In this document: positions 48,801-59,500 of the stretch, piece after piece
How positions within the stretch are numbered: position 1 is the first letter of the stretch
Layout: every line of letters begins with the position of its first letter
Origin: Enoplolaimus lenunculus
Taxonomy: Eukaryota > Nematoda > Enoplea > Enoplida > Thoracostomopsidae
Length of the DNA stretch: 64,000 bases
Reading direction: 5' to 3'
Assembly (NCBI GenBank): GCA_030248215.1
Contig: JASANG010003765.1
Location: 186,001-250,000 of the forward strand
Program-made: the position numbers and the translations under genes
Notes under the pieces: generated by a model
The model's input: only the letters and a program-made list of their open reading frames with translations
Told to the model about the DNA's origin: nothing
Database searches by the model: none

Positions 48801-51800
48801 TTCTAAGTAGTAAGCTAGCGTTGCAAATACTGCAAGCACGTGATTCTTCCGTGATTATAAAACGTCTCGCGATTACTGCGCTCATATTCTGTCCGTTATT
48901 GTGTATACTTTCACTAGTTATTATAGGGCGTAGATTTATAACTTATATATAGACTACAGTATACTCTCGTTAATTGATTTCAGGCAAATCCATGTTTTCT
49001 CAGAATTTATCAGTGTCCTATCGGCAATGTTAACGACGTAAAATCTAGCGCAGTTATTTCATCTGGTGGCGGTGGACCTGCTCCGGTGGCGAGTAAAAGC
49101 TTTTTCAAATCAGATCGAGCTGAAATGAAATGGGATCGAACTGGTGTGTTTAACGCTAAGTTGCAAAGCAGACTAAGAGTTGCGTCGGTGATACGATTTT
49201 TATTACCGCTATTGACTACCTTGGTTTTCACCATGGTCTCTGTACCACCTAGGGCCACCACTTGAAATGGTGGACTTGCTCCAGTGGCGATTTTTCAAAA
49301 CAGATCGAGCTGAAATGAACTGGGATCGAACTGTTGTGTTTTACGCAAAGTTGCAAAACAACCAAGAGTTGCCTCGGTGCTACAATTGTTATTACCGTAT
49401 TGCCTACCTTGGTTTTCACCAGATTATCTGTTCCAACTAAGACCACTGCTTGCGATTAAACGCTGGTACATCTCCAGAAAATATCTATATGTTCTGTGTC
49501 CTCTTGTCGCTCAAAGCAACAATGTCTAGCTGGAATGGGTGTTTTATACTTGTGGCAATTATAGAAGGTTGTGCAAGAAACAGTGTTTGCTTAAATTTCG
49601 GCTCCGTGGCATTTTATTTTATGATTTCGAGTTACATATAGATTTCTACGTACTTTTACGTCGTGTGTTTGCTGTAGATTTATATTTTTATGGCATGGAT
49701 CATTCTGGACATTGTTATTTGAAACCTTGAACGTATTCCAGTTTTATTGATGTTTTATTAAATCATATTCTTTGTTTTTTCACAAAAACAGTATACAATA
49801 TTTGGAAAACCTAACTTATAACGATGTCCAGCACATTTCATATTTTACATTGATGCCTTCAGGTACTGCACTACTGGCAGTAGCTCAGGCAGATGTAGAC
49901 GAAAGTGGAGCATCGTATTACGGAGAACAGACGCTTTACCTGCTGTTGACTCGTGGTGGAGAGAGTTTACGGATTTCACTAGGTAATTGCAAGGTTTAGT
50001 CGCCAAATCGCACAAGAAAACTAATGAGCTTGTAACCTCGACTTTCAATAGAAATTAATCTTGGAATAGAAAATATAAATTTTGAATTTAAACATTTCAT
50101 TACAAATCTTATTGGAATATTTGCTTTAAGCAAAGCAAATGGCAAAACTGGTATTTGACATTCATTCGACACCGACCCTACTATCAAAATGCCCATTGTG
50201 CTGTCAACTACTATGTACAAGTATATGGAAAATTTTAGGGAATTTAAATTTTGCTACTATCTGAAAATTGTTCGATGTTTTGTTTCTGAACGCATACATA
50301 CGTATGTGTATGACTTTGTTTTTTGTAACTTTTTCAGCAAAAGATGGACCTGTGTACGCCTACGAATTTAACCCAAAATACGACGAGTTTTGCGTTGTAT
50401 ATGGAAGTAAGTTCGACATGCAACTCGATGTTAAATATATAATCACTGCCGGAACTTGAAGCCGAATAGTTAAGTTTCGGTCGGAATCGTACACGGGTTT
50501 TAAAGCGGATGACGTGCTGAAATGTGCGGAAAATTGATTCTTATTCATTACTTCTGAATATTAAGGTTTTCGTTCCATCGACATTACAATATCCATTTAT
50601 GTTCGTGTGGTTAGGATAAAATAATGCTGGGTCTTTGTTTTGAAAAATGTAGTCGAAATACAAGTTCCTCATACCCATATATTTCTGCTGATTTATTGTA
50701 ACATGTGTATGACTGTTAGTGATATTTAATGATGCTAAATATTTTGCATGGTTCTGCCAGTTTATGTTTTTACAGCGATGCCTGCAAAAGCAACTTTATA
50801 CAACTATAAAGGCGATCCGAAATTCGACTTTGGGACGGGTCCTCGGAACGAAATTCACTACAGTCCATTTGGAAATAATATCCTTTTGTATAGTAATATG
50901 GAGTTGTATTAGGTTTGTAAGATTAGTATTGAGCTGAATTGTAAACAAACACGACATATTTTTCGCAACGAATTCGAAACTTAAAGATTATCATTCCAAA
51001 TAAAAGATTTAATGAGTATAATAATTATACTGATCTGCATTTCGCTACTGGTTGGGGGCCTCCCAACACATGGTCAATCCCTTTCACAAACTAAGTCAAT
51101 CTTACAAGGTTCAGCAACCCGCTCCGAAAATCCCCCTGGTTTCAAATTGTACATATAAATTTGGAAGATAACATATGGCGTTGGGCACCTCTGAACTAGC
51201 CAAAAGTGGATTTGCAAGATCTTTGAACTCTGAAGTAGCAAATCTAAGAAATTATGCTAAAATATGGTAACAAATTGTGAAACAATTTAAATTTCTACAC
51301 GATTTTTATTTTGAAGGCCTTCTGTCTTCTGTCAAGTATTTCCCTCACGCTTCACTCACCAAATAACACCGGGTAGAACCTGAGGGCTCCTTCGAAAACA
51401 CCCCTTCTCACTGGAGATTGAGCAAGCGAAATGCCATCTAGTAATAAACCTCAATACTATTCTGAACCACAGAACTTTCCTTAGTTCGTTGATATTATTA
51501 TTTAACTTATTGCGCTGTGCGGTTTTGGCAATTTACGTGGTGACATTGAATGCTGGACAACTGGATGCAATTGTCGTCAAGTATCTCGATTTATAGCCGA
51601 AGATACAACGCGTATGGATTGGGCACCAGATGGCGAGATTATTGCGTGTGCGACCACTGCACCTAGGCTCAGGGTTAATAATGGGTAAGATATTATTTAT
51701 GGCTGTTCTGGAGGTTGCAGCTTCACGGCGTAACGAGAATGTATGTACAAACAGAGACCCCGAGTCAGAAACTTAAAATCTGTAGTGTGTGGCTTTTTGA

Positions 51801-54800
51801 ATGATCTGGTACAAGTATTTAAATATAGAAACGATGAAATTCAAACGTCAAAAAGAGTCAGTGGCCATTATTTATGCCTGTCTGAAAAGCTATTTATGTA
51901 TTATTATGTATTGGAAGTTGTATTTTAGTTATGCGTCAATAAATTGTATATTATTTGTGTATAATACATACGTACAACAAGATTACGTAACACTCGAGAA
52001 GTCCACAAAGCTCTGATTGTATTCGACGCTAATTACGTACGATGGTACATTCTGTGCCACATAGTTTTATGAAAATTGCAATATTTTTGCTGAAAAGTTT
52101 TCGTCGACTTCTTGATCACACTAATTATAAATAGTGAACACTGCTCGTGTAACTTAATGTGCAAAATGTATAATATGTGAACAAACGTTTTGTTTTTCAT
52201 GCGGCTGTAAAATGTTATTGACGTTTGCGCAGTCCAAATGAATATAAGTGCAAATTTTGCATTGTTTCATTGATATATTAAGTGGTGAAACTAATGGCTA
52301 CGTGGTCTAGTGGTATGATTCTCGCTTAGGGTGCGAGAGGTCCCGTGTTCAACTCACGGCGTAGCCCGTTGTTTTTAAATGGTAATTTAAATTTGCGCAA
52401 TACATGTTATATTGTAGTTTATAACGTAAATTGAAAAAATTTCATAATATATACGACGATATTTTAGATTTCGATTTTATCACTATACCGGTAGTTTGCT
52501 GCACAAAAATGTGTTTCCTGAGAAAAACGAGCTTTGGGAATTCGAATGGCAGCCAGCTCCGGACGGCATGTACTCATCTCAACCTATTCGATATCAATCG
52601 AAAAATGATGCCGCTTCCTCCGCTGCAAGCGGCGCAGACCCAACATCATCACTAGCTGGAATAAGTACGAAACTTAGTTACCTTTGAGTTTTCACCCCCA
52701 CACTAGTGTTAATTTAATAGAACACGAAATTTTCATTCTACAGTGTTTATGCTATTACCTTATCACTGCTGTGTTGGCTAAGGCTCGAACTTAGGTTTAT
52801 TCTCTGGCTTAGGTTTGTTTATGCTCTGGTTCATTATATGTGTGAAAATTTATTTAATGTTGGGAGAAAGTAAACAATTACCGAAACTTGTAAATATTCT
52901 TCATTAGGATGCGGCGCGTCTTAGGCTTGAACCAGTCACCGATATTAGCTGAACCCCTAAACTTATTGCAACTAACGGCTAGTTTTTCACTGTTTCAGTT
53001 AATTTACTCATCAATCATGCCTGGCAACACAACCCATGGTTCTTAAAAATACAGGAACTGCATGTTGCAATTCATGCAGTGTATTTGGTTTATGTGCTTT
53101 ACGAGCGGTTTTAAATAAAAGAAGGGTTTAAACCAATTTTCTTGTTCGAGGTCGGCTTTGTGTTTTAAGCAGTTATAACCGTAATCAGTATTACGATCAT
53201 TTCCTGTTGGTTTTAGTTTAGATATTGCAAGTTTTTGTCTTTGTAGTTGAAAAAGGTGCCTATGTGCCACCGCACATGCGTGGGCAAACAAATCGGCCCA
53301 AGTTTACTATTCGCGAAGAAGAATTGCCTCAAAACATGAAACAGCAACAGGCCGATAAAAGTATGTATGTGTACGTACGTGTAGCATAAACACTGTGCGC
53401 TATATATTAACTAACGTATATACACTGTGCTGAGTTGCCCATAGTCAACTCTATGAGAAAAAGGGTTACAGATAATAGACTGAAAATTCTTCGCTTAACT
53501 TTTTATCACGTTGATATTTTCTATTTCATCTGAGACCTAATATTTTCTATTTTATCTGAGACCTACTTTTATGCTACGATTCGAACTCCAGCGACTGGAG
53601 TGGGAGGCGTTTACCATCACCACTCAGCTATAGGAGCTTGACGCTCCAGTCCGAGGGCTCTCACGTCTCGTTGTGATTTAGTACTATGTATACGTTTTGC
53701 AATTGTTAAACACTGTGCGCTATTAACTAACGTATATAACGTGCGCTGAGTTGCCCATAGTCAACTCTATGTGAGAAGGGGTTAAATAAACTTGTAGGGG
53801 AATGCGTACAAGAGCCCACGAGAATTTGATAATATATGTTTTACAACACTGTGAAAACCAATGGGCTTGCATATATATGATAGTGAGAACACATCACCGA
53901 AAACTATGTTTTAAGCTTGGTATAATCGGATGTCTATTTCCGTTTCCGGTAAAAATCGGTGTTCGTTTCAATTATAGAAATAGCGAATGTTTTCACCATG
54001 GAACAATAATTGTTCGATCACATAAAATTGACGAAATTCATCCAAAATTATGAAAAATTGGGTGCATCCGTTATTTTTTCCTTAAAATTTTTTGGAAAAT
54101 ACAAACAAAAAGGAAACACTTCCGGGCCTGTTTCGTTTAAATATCCGATTTCCGTTCCCATTTAAATTATTTTGTTTACTGTCCGTTTCCCCTATTTTAC
54201 TCTTGATTTACACAAGATCTTTCAGGTAACATGTCAAAGCAAGCGCTGAAAAATAAGAAGAAAAGGGACGCCAAAAAAGTAAATGAAGATATGGATTTCA
54301 GTCATGGACAGAATTAAGTGCACATAAACCGCGACTGCATCCACTGCTGTTGCGGTTGCGGTCTTCTAATCGCGTCGTTTTGGGTTATTAATTGCGGTTG
54401 CAGTCGCGGTTATTATAACCGCGTTCGCAGTCGCGGTTGTAACCGCGGTCGCAGTCGCAGTTACAACCGCGGTCGCAGTCGCAGTTTTAACCGCGGTCCC
54501 AGTCGCGGTTTTAACCGCGGTCGCAGTTGCGGTTAGTTTTGAGAAGTGTATAATAAACTGTACGTTTCTGGTACGAACTTATTAAAATTTGGACCGCGCA
54601 CCACTTGCGCTAATTTGCAAGTTGTTCAATTTTTTATAACCAGATTGATTGTGATAACATTTGACAGTATTGTTTTGCGAAACTGGTCAAAATCACTATT
54701 TGTACATTCGGAATTTTATGTGCCCATTATTACATTAATGTCAATAGTAAGAAAATTTTTTAAGTTTTTTGTAGCAACAAGCTGCTGCTGCAGTTGATGC

Positions 54801-55899
54801 GCCTTCAAGTGACGACATGTCTCCGAGATCTGCCATGGCAACGCAAGCCAATCCCAGTGCTCAAACTGCTTCCTTTTCGCCGACTGGTGACGTAGAAAAA
54901 GATAAAAAGATTAAAACAATTACCAAGGTACGCGAAGCGTTTTACTTTAGGAACATTATGTAGAATAAAGTTTTTGTTTATTGGTTAACATTAAATTTTT
55001 GAAAATGAAGCCAAAAGTATGAGTTGCTTATAATTTTTTCAACTGTGTTCTTTGGCGCCAGCGATAAATATGCCTTGTACTGCGTATTTGCAAGTAAATC
55101 GAGGTGGATGCGCTGTTGCTTTGCCTTGCACTTGAGAGACTTCCAAATTTTTTTCACTGAATTGCAATTTTTGAAAATGCTTTTATCTTGTGTTCCAGAA
55201 AATCCAACAGATCGAGAATCTTAAACAGATGCAAGCCGAAGGAAAAAGGTTAGAAATCAATCAGGTAAGTTACCGGAGTTATAGTTTGGGAACATCTGTT
55301 ATTATATATTAGGAACTGGTGTTTATGTTTATAAGAACGTTTAGTTTTTTATAAATTTGCTACTTAGAAACAATATTAGTGAGCATTTGTCTACCAACAG
55401 TTTTCATACCAAGCTTCAGCGCTCAACTTTCAAACTTTAAATATGCAAACCTTGTTCTGATGGATAATGGGTCGCCCACGTCAAAATACACGCAGCTCGG
55501 TAAAAAATTTTCAACCCTCCCACACTGGAACAGCGTACAAACAAATACCTAAGTTAGGAACTTGGGAGTGTTCGTAATATACTTTCTAGCACGCTTTATT
55601 GCTAGTTTGTAAAGGGGGTGTATGGACAAATGAAGGGTTTTTCGGAAGTACGTACATTTGGAATCGCCTCAAGCAGCAAAAGAATAAAACGCGTTTAAAA
55701 GGGTAGGACAAATTTTATGAAACGGTGCGCCTTAACGTGGACGACCCATAGTAATTTTTGGTACTTTTTCCGTTTAAAAGACCTAGCTTATTTTAAACAT
55801 AGTGTTATTTTGTATAGTGAGGAAATTATTCGTTTATAGCTAGAAAAGCTGAAGAAAGAAGAAGAACTGGTCACCGAATTGCAGTTGCTACAGCTATAA
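45876..55899 (+). CDS. EIF2A: Eukaryotic translation initiation factor 2A
   Basis: eIF2A is a monomeric initiator-tRNA-binding factor used in non-canonical and stress translation. Seventeen exons join in phase to 622 aa (human 585): 45876-45903, 46473-46545, 47076-47153, 47324-47445, 48062-48164, 48398-48590, 48984-49143, 49863-49982, 50338-50406, 50776-50877, 51507-51684, 52468-52664, 53247-53360, 54226-54278, 54775-54927, 55199-55264 and 55840-55899 (TAA). The N-terminal two thirds is the beta-propeller: landmarks are FSPKNSVVCTFE, DVDESGASYYGEQTL, MPAKATLYNYKGDPKFDFG, CGFGNLRGDIECW and APRLRVNNG, all aligning with human eIF2A. The C-terminal part has AYVPPHMRG, EELPQNMK, SKQALKNKKKRDAKK and a final charged helix. 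The start MPVTTTVYALRGTGG parallels human MAPSTPLLTVRGSEG. Intron 10 looks like a U12 AT-AC intron, intron 7 holds a dead part-copy of exon 7, intron 11 a tRNA gene, intron 13 a tRNA-like element. It converges on the PLD gene. Confidence 0.96.
49269..49459 (+). pseudogene. Decayed tandem copy of EIF2A exon 7 3' half plus intron start
   Basis: The segment 49,071-49,268 (last 73 bases of exon 7 plus about 125 bases of intron 7) is followed directly by a diverged copy at 49,269-49,459. The copy lacks an acceptor, has lost several bases inside the exon part (shifting frame) and its donor reads ACTG-TTGTGT where the true donor reads ACTG-GTGTGT. It therefore cannot act as an exon and is now intronic. 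Confidence 0.85.
50878..51506 (+). other. Probable U12-type AT-AC intron of EIF2A (intron 10)
   Basis: No GT-AG pair here restores the reading frame. Splicing at AATA|ATATCCTTTT and TTTAAC|TTATTG gives SPFGNIIALCGFGNLRG, which aligns without gaps to human SPHGHILVLAGFGNLRG. ATATCCTTT is the U12 AT-AC 5' splice consensus. TTCCTTAGT (51,477-51,485) differs at one key base from the U12 branch consensus TTCCTTRAY and lies about 21 bases from the AC. All other introns in the gene look like ordinary GT-AG. Confidence 0.8.
52296..52367 (+). tRNA. tRNA-Pro(AGG)
   Basis: A complete cloverleaf: acceptor stem GGCTACG/CGTAGCC, D arm with TCTAGTGGTAT, anticodon stem CTCGC/GCGAG with loop TTAGGGT (anticodon AGG, proline), T arm CCGTG-TTCAACT-CACGG. 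No intron and no encoded CCA. A T-rich stretch (GTTGTTTTT) follows as pol III terminator. It lies in EIF2A intron 11 on the same strand. Confidence 0.96.
53389..53468 (-). mobile_element. End fragment of the tRNA-like inverted-end element
   Basis: About 80 bases matching the outer end of the full copy next to it (53,706-53,785), in the same orientation: both carry GAGTTGCCCATAGTCAACTC and GAGAA-AGGGGTTA-like ends. The full copy is thus bracketed by an 80-bp direct repeat. Confidence 0.8.
53495..53785 (-). mobile_element. tRNA-like short element with inverted ends, copy B
   Basis: In reverse this parallels 21,452-21,720 from end to end: TTAACCCCTTCTCACA, the GAGTTG...CAACTC hairpin, a GTATACATAGTACTAAATCAC stretch, the A box TAGCTGAGTGG and B box GTTCGAATCG, then the AAAATAGAAAATAT tail (here duplicated) and a decayed inverted end. 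It lies in EIF2A intron 13, antisense to the gene. Confidence 0.75.
54330..54537. repeat. GC-rich tandem repeat in EIF2A intron 14, about 30-bp unit
   Basis: About seven units built from AACCGCGGTCGCAGTCGCAGTT-like sequence, with self-complementary AACCGCGGTT joints, so the array can pair with itself. It is the most GC-rich stretch in this gene. The open frame it yields (RGYNRGRSRS and similar) is an artefact of the repeat. Confidence 0.9.
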
Positions 55900-56516
55900 C
55901 GTGATACACTATTGTTTCTTTCTACATTTGAACTGATTGAATATAATCCTCCATTTTAGGATGCTTTGAGTTTACTTTTTACGTAACACTACAGCCATTT
56001 ATGATAGCCAAGTCACGGATACCTTGAGCACAAAGTTATAAGAAAATATAGCAAACAGATGCTAAAATTAGGCTTCATTAAAATTTTGTTTTTACACTAT
56101 AATACTGCCGTACTGACTATGGTGATTGGTATATGTAGTTGCACCATGGCGTAATCAGGAAACAACGTCGTGTTCAATGTCTCGTTGACTGTTGTTGAAT
56201 GTTGGTGCATATTTGCAAAATTTTTATCGTTACGTTTGGTTTGAAAAACCTTTTTGTTGTGTTGTTGGACTGAGCGATGTAATTTCTGTGTACTTTATAG
56301 TGGCATTGTATAATTAATGTGGCCAACGTACAGGGGTGAAGGATTATGTCCCGTCCGCGCCCTGAAGCCAATTTGCTTCAAAGCCCCCTTATACGACAGT
56401 TATGTTAAGGACTGAGGGTTCAATGTGTACGTCACGCACAGAATAACAGCCAAAAGTTTGCAATAATCGTTTTTGTTGATCAAATCTTGCACAATTTTCA
56501 CTGAACGGAAACTATT
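55900..56516. other. Spacer between convergent EIF2A and PLD genes
   Basis: Holds the two 3' UTRs. No element or exon seen. Confidence 0.5.
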
Positions 56517-59500
56517 TTACTCGTACGTAAAAAGATCAAACGTAGAAAATGCGATCAAGAAAGCGGCTAACAGTGCTGTAAAACTCAGTGGCTGAACAAT
56601 CCCTTGGCAATTGCGGTAGGCATATTTTGAGTTCCAATCTTGTTCAAATGTATCTTGCGCGACGGTTATCAGCGGATTAGGTTCTGAATTGTACGGTTTG
56701 ACTACGAATCCAATCCCAGCCGTATCAATAAAATAATCACCAATCCAATTAGATGTCCCTAAAAGTACAGCTATAGTGAATGTCTGGCATTTTAAACTTA
56801 TTTTCATAGTGACAGTTGTTGCGAAGCCGGAAAGCCATGCATACACAATTTTCGAAAACCCACTACCAAAAGCACGGCCGTAACCAGTTCAACATGCCAA
56901 GAGCGGGCTAAAATATTAGGGATGGCATTCAACAGTTTCAGATGACTGTCAAGCGAGGTTGAAGTTTGGGTCTGAACCTCACTGGGATTCATGTAGTGCG
57001 CATATATACAGAATCTTGGCAAAAGTCGACACTAATACAACATTGACACTTTGTTCATAAAGGTCGACACGCCAAAAGTGCAGCGCTGTGCATTTTGATA
57101 CATACGTGGAACAAGTTTACGATAGTTCGTGCGACTAAAAGGTGTGCTAAAAGTGTGTCAAAAACTTAAAAACCAGTTCGAATTACTGCATTAGCGATAC
57201 TGCTCGCTCAGCCATAACTAAATGGGATTTGCATTATTTGAGTAAAATAGATAAATGACCCAATAGTTGTTCTATGCCGCTAACCGGTTTTAACCACAAT
57301 CACAACTTTACTGTATCCCGACAGGCCGACAATTCGACTACGGTTTCAGTTTTCTGTGAAAACATTAATATTGCGTCCTCACTGATTATTGGAAATAAAG
57401 ACCAGTTTTAAGACTTGTACTGGAAAATAATACAAATTTATTGACGTTTTTACCCTGCCTGACTCATGCATGCAATAGCTTCATTCTTTTTACAAAATTT
57501 GCTTTACCAATATACGCAGCATTTTCGGTCACCATATATTTGTTGTGATTGACACGAGCAAACGGTATCTCAGCTTGAGAAGCATTCGACGGAACTTGAA
57601 AAAACTTCTACAAAATTATGACTGAATTTCTAATATATTTTCTGACGTACGGCTGTTATTGTGAACAGGTTTTACTAACATTTGGGGATAATCAACTTTA
57701 TTATTATTGGCTTGAACTAACAAAACAAATAAACACACCTCTATCGTGGTACCTTAAGGGTACGCGGCACTTATATGGCGATACATGATTGCACTGAAAT
57801 TTGATATTTTTGTGTAAAGTTAAGGAGTATGTGTTTAGTTAACATTAATATAGAAAATATCGCCCTTGAGTTTGAATGCGAAAAAAGCGTTTATAACTTT
57901 ATACCAATGAAAAAATAGCCGGATGAAAATAGCATTTTCACAAATATATTAAAAGCGTTTTTTCAATAGCGTATAGCTACGGTAGCTAATCAGTCCAGAG
58001 TTCAACTCACAAAAAAGCGTTTTGAAACACGCTGTGTAAATTCGAAAGGCGTTTAAAATAGCGATTTATTTTTGTCGCGCTAACGAAAATTCTAACTAAA
58101 ATTTAATAAGGTTCCGTCTTTTTACCACATCAATCGATCCACTCCGATACTTGAGCGTTGATCCTGTCTCAATGAGACTATTTGCGAATCCGATTGTTTC
58201 AAATTTGGTATGATTCCAATAGCTGATTAGCAATTTCACGCTGACTCCACGGTCGATTGCAGCTGATTTCAGTGCATCATCGATCACCGACCAAAACCTA
58301 AATTATTTGAGAACTAAAATTTGAAACTTTATCGTTCTATTACAAAACATCTTTGACCGTGATTAGCGACAAATTCAAGGATTTTTGACATCATATTACA
58401 AAAGACACGTTGCCAAGGTGCATGTCTTAAAGGATTTTTAAACCTCTCTTGTAATCCACGAGTAGATGTGCTCATATTTTCATGCCAGATATCTAGCGCA
58501 CCGGTATACCTACTCGAATTTTATAATCAAACCAGAATCGACCAATCAAATTGTTTTCATAAAAAAAATTTTCCGTTTACAATATGCATTAATAATAAAC
58601 AAAAACTATAATAACTTATACATTTGTCGTGACCCTCTCTCCAAAGCAAACTCCTGGTTCCACTCATTCTCGAGATGCCTGTCAGTGAGCGAAGATCAGG
58701 CTCCGCAGCTATCATGCGGCGAATAATAAAGCTTCAAATCAAAAAATTGGAGCCCACAATACAGTTCCATCAGCTCACCGGTACTGTTTATTGCGAGAAT
58801 AAAAATCAGCTAGTGGTAGATAGTCCATAACTGCGATATGTACGAATTGTTGCGCTTCTGAAATCAGTTTTGTTATTGCATCGATATCGTTTTCTCGTCC
58901 GTCACCTTTGAATTTAGGGGGCGAACTCTAAAATACCAAACGCTAACATTTCAATATTTTTAGTGTCAAACAAATCGCCCAACCAAGCCATAAAGCGGTA
59001 CCAAAAAAGCAGGGCAATATTTACGAACCTTAACGAAATAACTATTCTAAGTTGAGGTTTAAGAAATTGACGGAATACTGAAAGCGATTTATACAGGTCC
59101 TTAGCCAGATGAGGAGCAGGAGGGCTTAGCCCTCGTAGAAAGATCTGGCCCCCTAAAAAGTTTTAGTCTTTTCAAAAGTATTGACGACCGAGTGTAGCGC
59201 GCAAGACGCGAAGTTTTGACCTCTGCAGGTTATTCTACAGTCTGAAAAAGTGCTGCTTTTTTCAGTCTTCCGAAATTACGGGAATATATTCCCCTTGTAT
59301 GCGATCCTGTATAACATTACCGGGCCATGTTACATTAAGGGGCATCCAGGTTTCTGGTGGGTCTATAAAAGCGTAGGTTTAGATCTAGACTACATTTTTT
59401 GCTTAGGCTTAGGTTTAGGAACTCATTTTTGCGACGCTTAGGCTTAGAAATACGCTTCATCTACTGTTACGCCCCTTAAGGTAACATTGGCCACATTACC

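Noticed and set aside
54318-54536. RS/RG-rich frame that might be taken for an RNA-binding tail
   Set aside because: Tandem GC-rich repeat inside EIF2A intron 14; the EIF2A exons on either side join without it.
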